Positions 23,751 through 33,828 are shown, numbered from the stretch's first letter. The stretch: DNA of 64,000 nt from Lentzea albida (GCF_900111005.1 NZ_FOFV01000008.1:248001-312000), one strand, 5' to 3'. Notes: generated by a model not told the origin, from the letters alone. Numbers and translations: made by a program.

Positions 23751-24866
23751 GTGAAGATCCAGCGGCACGGTGCCGTGCTCGGCCTCGTCGCGGCCAGCGC
23801 GCTGCTGCTCAGTGCATGTGGCAGCGACAACAACGCGCCGGCGGGTGGCACGAACAGCACCTCGTCGAACGCTGCCTCTGTGCCTGTCGAGTGCGGTGGC
23901 AAGACCAAGCTCAACGCTGAGGGCTCCTCCGCGCAGAAGAACGCGGTCGACGCGTTCGTGCAGGCCTACCAGGCCGCCTGCCCCGGTGTGGACCTCGCCT
24001 ACAACCCCTCCGGCTCCGGCGCGGGCGTGAAGAACTTCAACGCCGGCCAGGTCGACTTCGGTGGTTCGGACTCCGCCCTCAAGGAAGGCGCCGAGACCGA
24101 GGCCGCCGCCAAGCGCTGCCAGACCAACCCGGCGTGGAACCTCCCGCTGGTCTTCGGCCCCGTCGCCATCGGCTACAAGGTCTCCGGCGTGGACAGCCTC
24201 GTGCTCGACGCCAAGACCACCGCCGCGATCTTCTCCGGCGCGGTCAAGAAGTGGAACGACCCGGCCATCAAGGCGCTGAACGGCTCCGCGACCCTGCCGG
24301 ACAAGGACATCGCGGTCATCTACCGCTCGGACGAGTCGGGCACCACCGACAACTTCCAGAAGTACCTGAAGGTCGCCGGCGGCTGGACCAAGGGTGACGG
24401 CAAGCAGTTCAAGGGCGGTGTCGGCGAGGGCAAGGAGAAGTCCGCCGGTGTCGCGCAGGCCGTCGGCTCCATCGACGGTGCGATCACCTACGTCGAGTGG
24501 TCCTTCGCGCAGGACAACAAGCTCTCGATCGCCAAGATCGACTCCGGCGCCGGTGCCGTCGAGCTGAACGCCGAGTCGGCCGGCAAGGCCATCGACGAGG
24601 CCAAGATCAAGGGCCAGGGCAACGACCTGGTCCTCGACCTCGACTCCATCTACGGCTCCAAGGCCGCCGGTGCGTACCCGCTGCTGCTCGCGACCTACGA
24701 GATCGTGTGCTCGAAGGGCTACGACGCCGACACCGCGAAGGCCGTCAAGGCGTTCCTCACGGTGGCCGCCACCACCGGTCAGCAGCAGCTCGCCGACGCG
24801 GGTTACGTGCCGCTGCCCAAGGCGTTCCAGGACAAGATCCTGACCGCTGTGAAGGCGATCGCCTGA
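23751..24866 (+). CDS. pstS: Phosphate ABC transporter substrate-binding lipoprotein
   Basis: This 371-residue lipoprotein has a signal peptide ending in the lipobox LLSACG, cleaved before Cys, then a Ser/Thr/Asn linker. The periplasmic-binding domain contains the phosphate-binding AEGSSAQKNAV, the NPSGSGAGVKNF loop and YRSDESGTTDNF. It captures inorganic phosphate for PstCAB. GTG 23751 is chosen over upstream starts because GGAGG lies 8 nt before it and the lipoprotein signal then has normal length. It opens the pstSCAB operon under a PHO box. Confidence 0.96.
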   Translation: MKIQRHGAVLGLVAASALLLSACGSDNNAPAGGTNSTSSNAASVPVECGGKTKLNAEGSSAQKNAVDAFVQAYQAACPGVDLAYNPSGSGAGVKNFNAGQVDFGGSDSALKEGAETEAAAKRCQTNPAWNLPLVFGPVAIGYKVSGVDSLVLDAKTTAAIFSGAVKKWNDPAIKALNGSATLPDKDIAVIYRSDESGTTDNFQKYLKVAGGWTKGDGKQFKGGVGEGKEKSAGVAQAVGSIDGAITYVEWSFAQDNKLSIAKIDSGAGAVELNAESAGKAIDEAKIKGQGNDLVLDLDSIYGSKAAGAYPLLLATYEIVCSKGYDADTAKAVKAFLTVAATTGQQQLADAGYVPLPKAFQDKILTAVKAIA

Positions 24867-24899
24867 GGTTGATGCGAAACTTCGGCTGACGCAGACGCG

Positions 24900-25964
24900 A
24901 TGAAAGATCCCGTCGTGGCCAAGCGCCCCGCCCGCCCCGGTGACACCGGTGCGGAGCGGGGCGTCGCGGCTGCTCCCCACGCCTCGGAGGCTCCGATTCC
25001 CCCGACACCGGAAGCTCCAGAAACGACCAAGGCACCTCACGTCCGGCCTGGTGACCGCATCTTCCGCGGCCTGGCGACGGGGTCCGGTGTCTTCATCGTC
25101 GTCCTCATCGGCGCGATCGGCCTGTTCCTGATCCTGCAGGCGATCCCGTCGCTCGGGCTGGACAACGTCAACTTCCTGACCAGCCGCGAGTGGAACACCA
25201 CGGACCCGTCCAACCTGCGGTTCGGCATCCTCGACCTGACGCTCGTCACGGTCGTCGTCGCACTGCTCGCCCTGCTGATCGCCATGCCGATCGCACTGGG
25301 CATCGCGCTGTTCCTCACGCAGTACGCGCCGCGCAACCTCGCCCGGCCGTTCGCGTACGTGGTGGACCTGCTGGCCGCGGTCCCCTCGATCGTCTTCGGC
25401 CTGTGGGGCCTGTTCGTGCTCGGCCCCGTGCTCTTCCCGTTCTCGGAGTGGCTGATCGAGAACCTCGGCTGGATCCCGCTGTTCGCCAAGGGCAACGTGA
25501 ACGTGCAGCTCGGCGGCACCATCTTCACCGCGGGCATCGTGGTCGCGGTGATGATCCTGCCGATCATCACGGCCGTCAGCCGCGAGGTCTTCGAGCGCAC
25601 GCCCACGATGCACGTCGAGGGCGCCATCGCGCTCGGCGCGACCAAGTGGGAGGTCGTCCGCACGACCGTCCTGCCGTTCGGCAAGGCGGGTTACGTCTCC
25701 GCCTCGATGCTCGGCCTCGGCCGCGCACTCGGTGAGACCATCGCCGTCGCGATCATCCTGAGCACCGCCACCAGCTCGTTCGGCTGGTCGCTGTTCGACG
25801 GTGGTTCGACGTTCGCCTCGAAGATCGCGCTGGCCGCGCCCGAGTTCAACGACCCGCGTTCCGCCGGCGCCTACATCGCCGCCGGTCTGGTGCTGTTCGT
25901 GCTGACCTTCGTCGTGAACGCCATCGCGCGCTCGATCGTCGCCGGCCACAAGGAGTACGAGTGA
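24900..25964 (+). CDS. pstC: Phosphate ABC transporter permease PstC
   Basis: This 354-residue permease has a proline/alanine-rich cytoplasmic N-terminal extension of about 50 residues and six transmembrane helices. The cytoplasmic EAA loop reads EGAIALGATKWEVVRTTVLPFGKAG, with GLGRALGETIAVAI following. It forms the channel with PstA. The 33-bp gap from pstS and the GTGA overlap with pstA place it inside the operon. The disordered N-terminus is longer than in enterobacterial PstC but is usual in actinomycetes. Confidence 0.95.
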   Translation: MKDPVVAKRPARPGDTGAERGVAAAPHASEAPIPPTPEAPETTKAPHVRPGDRIFRGLATGSGVFIVVLIGAIGLFLILQAIPSLGLDNVNFLTSREWNTTDPSNLRFGILDLTLVTVVVALLALLIAMPIALGIALFLTQYAPRNLARPFAYVVDLLAAVPSIVFGLWGLFVLGPVLFPFSEWLIENLGWIPLFAKGNVNVQLGGTIFTAGIVVAVMILPIITAVSREVFERTPTMHVEGAIALGATKWEVVRTTVLPFGKAGYVSASMLGLGRALGETIAVAIILSTATSSFGWSLFDGGSTFASKIALAAPEFNDPRSAGAYIAAGLVLFVLTFVVNAIARSIVAGHKEYE

Positions 25965-26875
25965 GCACGAACCTCGCCGACCCCACGCGCCTCGCGACGC
26001 CGCCGACGTTCCAGTCGGTCAGCGTCTCGCGCCGGATCAAGAACGGCATCGCCACCGGACTCGTCTGGGGCGCGTTCCTGATCGCGATCATCCCGCTGGT
26101 GTGGGTGCTCTACACCGTCATCCAGCGCGGCTTCCCGGTCATCCTCGACGGTGACTGGTGGCAGAAGTCGATGTCCGGTCTGCTGGCCCGCCAGCAGGGC
26201 GGCGGCGCGTACCACGCGATCTACGGCACCCTGGTCCAGGGCCTGGTCTGCGCCGTGATCTCGGTGCCGATCGGCATCATGGTCGCCATCTACCTCGTCG
26301 AGTACGGCGGCCGCTCGCGCCTGGCGAAGTCCACGACGTTCATGGTCGACATCCTCACCGGTGTCCCGTCGATCGTCGCCGCGCTGTTCGTCTACACGGT
26401 CTGGATCACGACGTTCGGCCTCGGCCGCAGCGCCCTCGCCGTGTCGATCGCGCTGGTGCTGCTGATGGTCCCGGTCATCGTGCGCACGACCGAGGAAATG
26501 CTCAAGATCGTCCCGGACGAGCTGCGCGAGGCCTCCTACGCGCTCGGCATCCCGAAGTGGAAGACGATCGTCAAGATCGTCATCCCGACGGCGCTCTCCG
26601 GCATCCTGACCGGCATCATGCTCGCCCTCGCCCGCGTCATGGGCGAGACCGCGCCGGTGCTGGTGCTCGCGGCGTACGCGCCGTTCATCAACTACAACCT
26701 GTTCGACGGCCCGATGGCCTCGCTGCCGTTGATGATGGTGAACGAGCGCAACAACCCGACGCAGGCCGGTTTTGAGCGCATCTGGGGCGCGGCGATCACC
26801 CTCGTCGTCCTCATCACCCTGTTCAACCTCCTGGCGACCGTGATCTCGCGGGCGCTGGCGCCGAAGACGAAGTGA
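25961..26875 (+). CDS. pstA: Phosphate ABC transporter permease PstA
   Basis: The 304-residue partner permease has six hydrophobic helices. Its cytoplasmic EAA loop is [26 protein letters not shown], followed by [15 protein letters not shown], a stretch shared by all PstA proteins. It begins at a GTG overlapping the pstC stop by 4 nt and ends 10 bp before pstB. The length is typical. Confidence 0.95.
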   Translation: MSTNLADPTRLATPPTFQSVSVSRRIKNGIATGLVWGAFLIAIIPLVWVLYTVIQRGFPVILDGDWWQKSMSGLLARQQGGGAYHAIYGTLVQGLVCAVISVPIGIMVAIYLVEYGGRSRLAKSTTFMVDILTGVPSIVAALFVYTVWITTFGLGRSALAVSIALVLLMVPVIVRTTEEMLKIVPDELREASYALGIPKWKTIVKIVIPTALSGILTGIMLALARVMGETAPVLVLAAYAPFINYNLFDGPMASLPLMMVNERNNPTQAGFERIWGAAITLVVLITLFNLLATVISRALAPKTK

Positions 26876-26885
26876 GCGGGCGGAC

Positions 26886-27662
26886 ATGGCCAAGCGACTC
26901 GACATCAAGGACCTGAACCTCTTCTACGGCAAGTTCCACGCCGTGGAGAACGTCTCGCTCGCGGTGCCGCCGAAGAACGTCACGGCGTTCATCGGCCCCT
27001 CGGGTTGCGGCAAGTCGACCGTGCTGCGTTCGCTGAACCGCATGCACGAGGTCGCGCCGGGCGCCCGCGTCGAGGGCAAGGTGCTGCTCGACGGCGAGGA
27101 CATCTACGCGTCCACTGTGGACCCGGTCGAGGTGCGCCGCACCATCGGCATGGTGTTCCAGCGCCCCAACCCGTTCCCCACGATGTCCATCCGCGACAAC
27201 GTGGTGGCGGGCCTGCGCCTCTCGGGCGTGAAGGACAAGAAGAAGCTCGACGAGGTGGCGGAGCGCTCGCTGCGCGGCGCCAACCTCTGGAACGAGGTCA
27301 AGGACCGGCTCGACAAGCCGGGCGGCGGCCTCTCCGGTGGTCAGCAGCAGCGTCTGTGCATCGCGCGTGCCATCGCGGTGCAGCCCGACGTGCTGCTCAT
27401 GGACGAGCCCTGCTCGGCCCTGGACCCGATCTCCACGCTGGCGATCGAGGACCTGATCACCGAGCTGAAGAAGGAGTACACGATCGTCATCGTGACCCAC
27501 AACATGCAGCAGGCGGCGCGCGTGTCCGACCAGACCGCGTTCTTCAACCTGCTGGGCGTCGGTCAGCCCGGACAGCTGATCGAGGTGGACGACACGGAGA
27601 AGATCTTCTCCAACCCCGGCCAGAAGGCGACCGAGGACTACATCTCCGGCCGGTTCGGCTAA
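26886..27662 (+). CDS. pstB: Phosphate ABC transporter ATPase PstB (PhoT)
   Basis: This 258-residue ABC ATPase energises phosphate import. The Walker A is GPSGCGKST, the signature [14 protein letters not shown], and the Walker [13 protein letters not shown], followed by the switch His in VTHNMQQA. The insertion [21 protein letters not shown] is specific to PstB. It equals mycobacterial PhoT (Rv0820) in position. It ends the pst operon; the next gene starts 28 bp on and may be read through. Confidence 0.97.
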   Translation: MAKRLDIKDLNLFYGKFHAVENVSLAVPPKNVTAFIGPSGCGKSTVLRSLNRMHEVAPGARVEGKVLLDGEDIYASTVDPVEVRRTIGMVFQRPNPFPTMSIRDNVVAGLRLSGVKDKKKLDEVAERSLRGANLWNEVKDRLDKPGGGLSGGQQQRLCIARAIAVQPDVLLMDEPCSALDPISTLAIEDLITELKKEYTIVIVTHNMQQAARVSDQTAFFNLLGVGQPGQLIEVDDTEKIFSNPGQKATEDYISGRFG

Positions 27663-27690
27663 AGACCCGGCTTGCACTAAGTTGCTGCGG

Positions 27691-28851
27691 GTGAGCCCGC
27701 AGAGCAAGAGCCGCAAGAAGAAGCAAGGCAAGGCACCCGGCCGCAGGCCCGAGAACAACTCCCCGTACGGGGCGTTGCTCGAGTCGGCGGCCGCGGTGCG
27801 TTCCGAGTCCTGGTTGCTCGCGGACGCCTGGGCGAGCGAGCTCTACGCCACCCTCTGGCTGGCCGGATCCGGCACCGCGCCGTTGATCGAGGCGCTGGAG
27901 GCGATGGACGACCCCGCGGCGCTCACCGCGTTGCGCGCGCTGTCCGGTGTGGGTTCCGAGGAGAGCCGGGCCGCCGCCTTCGCGGCCGCCGAAGTCGTTG
28001 CGGCACGCGGCGTCGCCGAACCGCCGTGGTACGTCGCCGGCACCGTCGCGGACTTCCGTGACGCCTTCCTCGTCACGAACCTGCTGGGCGACGTCGAGGT
28101 CATCGCGATCACGCAGGAGCGCGCGGGCGTCGGCGAGACCGTGCTGTTCATGCGCCAGCCGGTGCTCGGCGCCACCGCGATCGAGCTGTTCTCCACGCCG
28201 GACGAGGGCACGGTCGCGTTGCTGGAGGACATGATCGCCTCCACGCCCGAGGCGTTCCGCGACGAGATCACCGCCCTGAGCGCGAGCGACGTCTACGACC
28301 GCGTGTGGCCGGACGTCGAGCAGTTCTGGGCGGACGGGCCGGACGAGGAGGCCGAGGAGGGCCTCATGGGCGAGGAGGACGTGCGGCACCCAGTGCAGCT
28401 GATCGCACTCGCCGACGCCCGCGTGAGCGCGTTGGTGCCCAGCGAGTACGAGATCCCCTCCGTCCGTCCGGAGAGGACGGACGAGGTCGTCGACGCGTTC
28501 CTGGCTTCGGAGCACGGGATCGCGGACGTCGAGGCCGCGCGGGCGTTCGCGCGGATCGTCGCTTCCGCCGCGGTGGAACAGAACCGCGACCCCGTCGTCT
28601 ACGGACCGGCGTCGCTGACCGCCGTGCTGATCCTCGACGTGGCCGCGAAGCTGCACGTGTCCGACGCGGATCTGGCGCTGCTGCCCGACATCGTGCGCGC
28701 GTGGGCGTACTTCACCGTCGACGCGCGGGACCTGCCGCGGGACGAGGCGCGCGCGGTGTGGGACGAAGAACTGCCCACCGTGCTCGCCGAGTTCTCGGAG
28801 GCCTACGCCGATCCGGAGCTGGTGGCAGAGCGCGATGGGCAGTTCCGCTGA
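27691..28851 (+). CDS. Conserved hypothetical protein downstream of pstB
   Basis: The 386-residue soluble protein has a very basic N-terminus (SPQSKSRKKKQGKAPGRRP) followed by an all-helical, acidic body with many short Ala/Glu helices. I recognise no catalytic motif. Similar proteins follow the pst genes or occur alone in related actinomycetes as far as I can judge, but I assign no function. GTG 27691 is used; a TTG at 27682 is possible, and neither has a good ribosome-binding site. The gene ends at a perfect bidirectional terminator shared with phoU. Confidence 0.7.
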   Translation: MSPQSKSRKKKQGKAPGRRPENNSPYGALLESAAAVRSESWLLADAWASELYATLWLAGSGTAPLIEALEAMDDPAALTALRALSGVGSEESRAAAFAAAEVVAARGVAEPPWYVAGTVADFRDAFLVTNLLGDVEVIAITQERAGVGETVLFMRQPVLGATAIELFSTPDEGTVALLEDMIASTPEAFRDEITALSASDVYDRVWPDVEQFWADGPDEEAEEGLMGEEDVRHPVQLIALADARVSALVPSEYEIPSVRPERTDEVVDAFLASEHGIADVEAARAFARIVASAAVEQNRDPVVYGPASLTAVLILDVAAKLHVSDADLALLPDIVRAWAYFTVDARDLPRDEARAVWDEELPTVLAEFSEAYADPELVAERDGQFR

Positions 28852-28858
28852 ACGAAAT

Positions 28859-28890
28859 CGGCCCCGCGTCCTGAGCAGGACGCGGGGCCG
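28859..28890. terminator. Bidirectional terminator between the pst region and phoU
   Basis: A perfect 14-bp stem (28859-28872 with 28877-28890) has a GAGC loop. It lies between two convergent stop codons at 28851 and 28921. Confidence 0.85.
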
Positions 28891-28920
28891 GGTGCAGTGA
28901 GACCTGGAAAGCCTTGAGGA

Positions 28921-29586
28921 TCAGAGGTTGTCGTCGCCACCGTAGCCGGGCATCCGGCCGGTGACGACGAAGACCGTGCGCTTGGCGACCGACACGGCGT
29001 GGTCGCCGTAGCGCTCGTAGAAGCGGCCCAGCAGCGTCACGTCCACCGCGGCGGGAACGCCGTGCTGCCACTCCTTGTCCATGATCACGGAGAACAGGTG
29101 GCGGTGGATGTCGTCCATCGCGTCGTCCTCCTCTTCGAGGTTGCGCGCGCGGTCGACGTCCTTCGCGCGGATGATCTCCGCGGCCTCGTTCGCGAGCTTG
29201 ACCGCGATGCGGCCCATCTCCTCGAAGTACGGCTTGACGTCGTCCGGCAGCGCCGACGCCGGGTGCCGGCGGCGTGCGGCCTTCGCGACGTGCAGGGCGA
29301 GGTCGCCCATCCGCTCGACGCTCTCGGCGGCGTGGATCACCGCGAGCACCGTGCGCAGGTCGGTCGCGACCGGTGCCTGCAGGGCGAGCAGTGCGTACGA
29401 CTGCTCCTCGATGCTGGAGCGGACGTCGTCGACCTTCTGGTCACCGCTGATGACCTGCTCGGCCAGACCGAGGTCGGCACCCAGCAGGGCCGCGGTCGCG
29501 TTCTGCATCGCCTCGGCGACCATGCCGGTCATGTCGGCCAGTCGTTCGGCGAGCTCTTCTAGAGAGTCGTGGTAGGCCTCGCGCAT
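28921..29586 (-). CDS. phoU: PhoU phosphate signalling protein
   Basis: This 221-residue helical protein has two PhoU repeats, each with the conserved metal-binding acidic pattern. The first is around EQVISGDQKVDDVRSSIEEQ and the second around IRAKDVDRARNLEEEDDAMD. The start MREAYHDSLEELAERLADM is classic. PhoU couples the Pst transporter to the PhoR/PhoP two-component system and restrains phosphate uptake. It corresponds to mycobacterial PhoY2 (Rv0821c) and, as there, is transcribed against the pst genes. Confidence 0.95.
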   Translation of the reverse strand: MREAYHDSLEELAERLADMTGMVAEAMQNATAALLGADLGLAEQVISGDQKVDDVRSSIEEQSYALLALQAPVATDLRTVLAVIHAAESVERMGDLALHVAKAARRRHPASALPDDVKPYFEEMGRIAVKLANEAAEIIRAKDVDRARNLEEEDDAMDDIHRHLFSVIMDKEWQHGVPAAVDVTLLGRFYERYGDHAVSVAKRTVFVVTGRMPGYGGDDNL

Positions 29587-29657
29587 GCGCTCAGCCTACG
29601 TCCCGACCATCGCGGCAGCGACATGCCAGGATGAACCGGAGGTGAACCCCAGGCGAA

Positions 29658-32600
29658 TCACTTCGCCGCGCAGGGGTCCTGTGCCGCGTTCACAATGGAC
29701 AGATCGTTGCCCGGCTGACCTTGGGGTTGTCCCTGCGGGGTGCCCTGCTGGTCGCCGCCCTGAGGCGCCTGCACCTTGTCGTCGAAGTTCTTGCCGATCA
29801 CCAACTCGATGGCGCCGCCCATCTCGGGCGACTCGACGAGCTCCGCGCTGGGCACCGCGGCCTTGAGCGTGGCCGCCTTGTTCTCGTTGCCCTTCGCGAA
29901 CTTGATGATCGTCTTCTCGGCACTGGGCGCGTTGCCGCGGGTGGCGATCTGGAAGCCCTTCTGCGCCAACGCGTTCGCCGTCCGGTCGGCCGCGCCGCCG
30001 TTCGACGCGTCCCCGTTCAGCACCTGGATGCTGACCTGCTTGGGGTCGATCACGGTGCCGGGCTGCTGGGCGGGAGGGTTGGCGTCGCCGGGCTTCGGCT
30101 CGGCCGCCTTCTCCTGCGGCAGCGGGGTTCCGTCGATGATCGTCTGGAACAACGCCTTGATGTCGTCGTTCTTGAGGCGCTCGATGTTGTCGTTGTTCGA
30201 CAACGTCGGGCCCTCGTCGGTCCAGTGCGGCATCGTCACGAACGAGACGCGGCCTGCCTCGAGGCTCTGCAACGAGTTCGCGAGCTCCAGCAGCGAGGCG
30301 ACGTCGATGTTGTCACCTGCCGTGGACTTCGTGAGCGCGTTGATGAAGTTGTTGAGCTTGGTCGGGCTCAGCAGCACCTCGTTCGACAGCGCCTGGCGCA
30401 GCATCGCCGACAGGAAACCCTGCTGCCGCTTGATGCGGTCGAAGTCCGTGCCGCTGTCACCCTGCGCCTGCACCTTGCGGGCGCGCACGTACGACAGCGC
30501 CTGGTCGCCCTTGAGGACGTGCTTGCCCGGCTTGTCGATCACGACGCCGAGCTCGTCGTCCACGATCTTCGTGGGCGTGCAGATCTCCACGCCGCCGATC
30601 GCCGTCGACATCTCGCGGAAGCCGACGAAGTCGATGCTGACGAAGTGGTTGATCTTGAGACCGGTCAGCTGGGTCATCATGTTGGCCACGCACTCGGGCC
30701 CCCCGTCGTTGTAGACGGAGTTCGCCATGACCTCTTTCTCCGGCGCCAGCGGACCCGCGTACTGCCCGTTGTCCGGGTTCCACGTCCGGCAGTCCGGGCG
30801 GTCCACGCGCACGTCACGCGGCAGCGACACGATGACCATGCGCTTCCGGTCCTTCGGGATGTGCGCGAGCATGATCACGTCCGACCGCGCGCCACCCTCC
30901 TGCTCCTGGGTGCCGACGTTGTCACCCGCCTTCGCGCCTGCCCTGGTGTCCGAGCCGACCAGCAGGAAGTTCTCGTCACCGAGCTGCTTGTCCGCCTGCA
31001 GCACGGCCTGCGAGTTGCCGCCGAGCGCGTCGATCTTCTGGAACTTGGAGTCGGCCCACTTCGTAGCGGTCCAGCCGATGCCCGTCGACGCGAACACGAC
31101 GGCCGCGGCGGCGATCGCGCCGATCCGCGCGGTGCGCATCAGCTTGCGCTGCTGGGGCGTGCGGCCGGTGACCCGCGGCTCGCCGTCCTCCTCGTCCAGG
31201 GCAACGGGTTCGGCGTACTCGGTCGCTTCGTCGACCAGGTCGCCGTCGTCGCCCTCCTTGACCCACGGCATGAGCTTGGCGCGCCGCTCCTTGCGCTGGC
31301 GCTCCTGCTCGAGCAGTTCGTCGTGCACCGCGGAGAACCGCGCGAGCGTGTGGTCTACCTCGCGGCGCTTCTTCACGTCGTCGCCGATGGCCTCCATCTC
31401 GGTGGTGAGGCTCAACGGGTCCATGTCCTCGCGCTTCTCGACCTTGGCCACACCCGCCGCCGGAGCGATCTGGGTGGCCTCGGGGCCGGGCGCGTCGGCC
31501 TTCGGCTCGTCCGCCGGCTCGGATCCGAGCCGGTTCGCGATGCCGCCGGGGACCGGACGGGGACCGCTCGACTCCGCCCTCGGGGGCATCGGCCGGGGGC
31601 CGCTCGACTCGGCGCGCGACGGCATCGGCTGCCTGCCCGTCACGTCCCCGTTCGGGGGCATGGGGCGGCGTCCGGCGGGATCAGGACCCTCGCCGGGGGC
31701 CGGAGGACGGGGAATGCTGTTCGAGGACGGTGCCTCGCCCGGCAGGAGGCGACGGGGCGCGGGGCCCTCCGGCGCTGCTCCCGGGGCGGGCGGACGCTGG
31801 AGGCCGTTCGGCTCACCGGGGCGCTTCGGGCCACCGGGCTGCGCGGCCTCGCCGGGCACCGGCGGGCGCGGGATGCCGTTGGACGACGGCGCGTCGCCCG
31901 GCAGGAGCCTGCGCGGCGGTGCCCCACCGGCGTCGGGCCTGCGGACCGTGCCGTTCGGCAGACCTGCCTCAGGCGCGACACCGGGGACGGGACGCCGGAT
32001 GCCGTTCGCGGAGGGCACGTCACCGGGAGGCATCCGCCGCGGGTCGCCGGGAGCCGGCGGCCTGGGCATGCCGTTCGCGGTGCCGTCGGGTGCGGGCGGC
32101 CGCGGGATGCCGTTGGACGACGGGACGTCGCCCGGAACAGGCCTGCGCGGCGGTGGCCCCGCCTGCGGGGCGCCGTTCGGAGCCGGCCGCCGGACCGTGC
32201 CGGTCGGCTGGCCCGGCTCGCCGGGTGCCGGGCGGCGAGGCGCGTCGGGCCTCGGCCGCTGGCCGGTCTGCTCACCGGGAACGCGGTAGGAGCCGCTCTG
32301 CTCCGGGTTCTGGACAGGCCTCGGCCGGGGACCGGTCTGCGGCGGGCCGGCCGGTTCAGGACTCTCGGCCCTGCGCCGCCTGCCGGTCTGCTCGCCGGTG
32401 AAGTTCTGCGGTGCCTGCTCTGGCCGCGGGCGCGCACCCGTCTGCTCACCTGGCCGGTGAGCCGCGGGCGGCTGCTGCCGCGGTGCCTGCGGAGGCTGCT
32501 GCTGGTGGCGGACCGGCGGGTCGGGCAGAGCGCGCCTGCCGCTGGTCGCGGGGGGATCGGGCAGGGCACGCCTGCCTGTCGTGGATGCGTCGGGCGAGCC

Positions 32601-32771
32601 AGGCGGAACGGGCCGGGGGATGTCCGTCCTGCTGTGCTGCTCGATGAGGTCCGAGACGCTCAGGCCCCCAGAGCCTTCCATCGAGCGACGTCTACGGCCG
32701 GTCGGCTGGTCGTGCTGGGGATCCTGATCACCACGGGAAGAGGGGCCGCCACGTCGGGGGTCGTCGGGCAC
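29658..32771 (-). CDS. LCP (LytR-CpsA-Psr) cell-wall ligase with long disordered N-terminus
   Basis: GTG 32771 (GGGAG 5 nt upstream) gives 1037 residues. About residues 1-450 are proline/glycine-rich cytoplasmic sequence with repeats such as PSSNGIPRPPAPG and RRLLPGDAPSS. A charged helical stretch and one transmembrane helix (about 545-570) follow. The extracellular LCP domain includes GGARSDVIMLAHIP and IVSLPRDVRVD with the pyrophosphate-binding Arg and Asp. A LytR_C domain sits at the end (VSIQVLNGDASNGGAADRTA). LCP proteins attach glycopolymers to peptidoglycan. The position matches Rv0822c. An upstream start at 32837 is possible. Confidence 0.88.
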   Translation of the reverse strand: MPDDPRRGGPSSRGDQDPQHDQPTGRRRRSMEGSGGLSVSDLIEQHSRTDIPRPVPPGSPDASTTGRRALPDPPATSGRRALPDPPVRHQQQPPQAPRQQPPAAHRPGEQTGARPRPEQAPQNFTGEQTGRRRRAESPEPAGPPQTGPRPRPVQNPEQSGSYRVPGEQTGQRPRPDAPRRPAPGEPGQPTGTVRRPAPNGAPQAGPPPRRPVPGDVPSSNGIPRPPAPDGTANGMPRPPAPGDPRRMPPGDVPSANGIRRPVPGVAPEAGLPNGTVRRPDAGGAPPRRLLPGDAPSSNGIPRPPVPGEAAQPGGPKRPGEPNGLQRPPAPGAAPEGPAPRRLLPGEAPSSNSIPRPPAPGEGPDPAGRRPMPPNGDVTGRQPMPSRAESSGPRPMPPRAESSGPRPVPGGIANRLGSEPADEPKADAPGPEATQIAPAAGVAKVEKREDMDPLSLTTEMEAIGDDVKKRREVDHTLARFSAVHDELLEQERQRKERRAKLMPWVKEGDDGDLVDEATEYAEPVALDEEDGEPRVTGRTPQQRKLMRTARIGAIAAAAVVFASTGIGWTATKWADSKFQKIDALGGNSQAVLQADKQLGDENFLLVGSDTRAGAKAGDNVGTQEQEGGARSDVIMLAHIPKDRKRMVIVSLPRDVRVDRPDCRTWNPDNGQYAGPLAPEKEVMANSVYNDGGPECVANMMTQLTGLKINHFVSIDFVGFREMSTAIGGVEICTPTKIVDDELGVVIDKPGKHVLKGDQALSYVRARKVQAQGDSGTDFDRIKRQQGFLSAMLRQALSNEVLLSPTKLNNFINALTKSTAGDNIDVASLLELANSLQSLEAGRVSFVTMPHWTDEGPTLSNNDNIERLKNDDIKALFQTIIDGTPLPQEKAAEPKPGDANPPAQQPGTVIDPKQVSIQVLNGDASNGGAADRTANALAQKGFQIATRGNAPSAEKTIIKFAKGNENKAATLKAAVPSAELVESPEMGGAIELVIGKNFDDKVQAPQGGDQQGTPQGQPQGQPGNDLSIVNAAQDPCAAK

Positions 32772-32979
32772 CCAATCTCCCTTCTGGGTCAGAAGCAAAA
32801 GCGGTTCGTCATTACGAAGTGACGACGACCGGGACACAAGGGTTGCATCACCGGCGTGTCAGTTGCGCCCGCGATACTACGGATGTAGCCGAGTTCTGAC
32901 GACCACTCCGGGTGATACGGCTGCGATCTGTACGCGATTACGCGCAGTCCGCTTGCCCTGAACGGGTGAGCCAGGTCAC

Positions 32980-33828
32980 TCAGTAGTAACCGAGAACACG
33001 TGTTTCGGCGATCGCACGCCTGCCCGAGGCAGCACCTGCGAGGCGAACCCGTCCGTCGGCACGGTACGCCACGGCGTTGCGTCCCGACTGCTTGGCCGTG
33101 TAGAGGAGGCTGTCGGCGCGCAGCAGCTGCTGCTCGGCCCCGACCGCCGGACGCTCCGGCGCCTCGTCCGCGGGCGGCTCGTACGCGAGGCCCGCGCTGA
33201 CCGTGACGCGCAACCCCGGCGCGATCTCCTGCCAGGGGTGACGCTCGACACGTTCGCGGGCCGCCTCGGCGATCTCCACCGCGCTCGCGGCGTCCACGCG
33301 GGGCAGCACGAGCACGAACTCCTCGCCGCCGTAGCGGGCGCAGAAGGCGCCCTCCGGCAGGCCCTGCTGCAGCAACTCGACCACGCGCTGCAGCACCCGG
33401 TCGCCCAGGAGGTGGCCGAAGGTGTCGTTGACCTGCTTGAACCAGTCGAGGTCGATCAGTGCGATGGCGAGCCCGTGCCGGCACGCTCCGTGCTCGGTCA
33501 GCAGGTCCATCAGCCGTTGGTCGAGGTAACGGCGGTTGTAGGAGTCGGTGAGGCTGTCGCGCAGGCTCTGCTCGCGTGCCTCGGCGTGCTCCCGGCGCAG
33601 CCTGTCGACCTCGCGGCGCAGCTGCTCCGGGACGTGCGGCTCCTCGACCTGGTCCGCGTGGACGAGGTCGAGCGCGGAACGCAGGTGCTGGTACGCCTGG
33701 CGCCACTGGCCGCGGGAGGCGAGCAACGTCGCGATGGACTCGTGCAGCCCCACCAGGCCGGGACCCTGCTTGTCGACGCTGGCGTCGGCCTGCTGGATCT
33801 CTGCGGTCTCGGGTCGCAGTGCGGTCAT
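32980..33828 (-). CDS. GGDEF-domain protein, probable diguanylate cyclase
   Basis: The 282-residue cytoplasmic protein has an N-terminal TPR-like helical region (about 27-90, GQWRQAYQHLRSALDLV) and a GGDEF domain from about 90. The metal-binding Asp is in ALIDLDWFKQVND and the active loop is YGGEEF (167-171), which is catalytically competent. The inhibitory RxxD site, expected at 158-161, reads PEGA, so product inhibition at a canonical I-site is unlikely. ATG 33828 is fixed by a perfect AAGGAGGTGA ribosome-binding site. It lacks a membrane sensor, so the helical part may bind a partner. It could feed c-di-GMP to the RsiG homologue. Confidence 0.9.
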   Translation of the reverse strand: MTALRPETAEIQQADASVDKQGPGLVGLHESIATLLASRGQWRQAYQHLRSALDLVHADQVEEPHVPEQLRREVDRLRREHAEAREQSLRDSLTDSYNRRYLDQRLMDLLTEHGACRHGLAIALIDLDWFKQVNDTFGHLLGDRVLQRVVELLQQGLPEGAFCARYGGEEFVLVLPRVDAASAVEIAEAARERVERHPWQEIAPGLRVTVSAGLAYEPPADEAPERPAVGAEQQLLRADSLLYTAKQSGRNAVAYRADGRVRLAGAASGRRAIAETRVLGYY

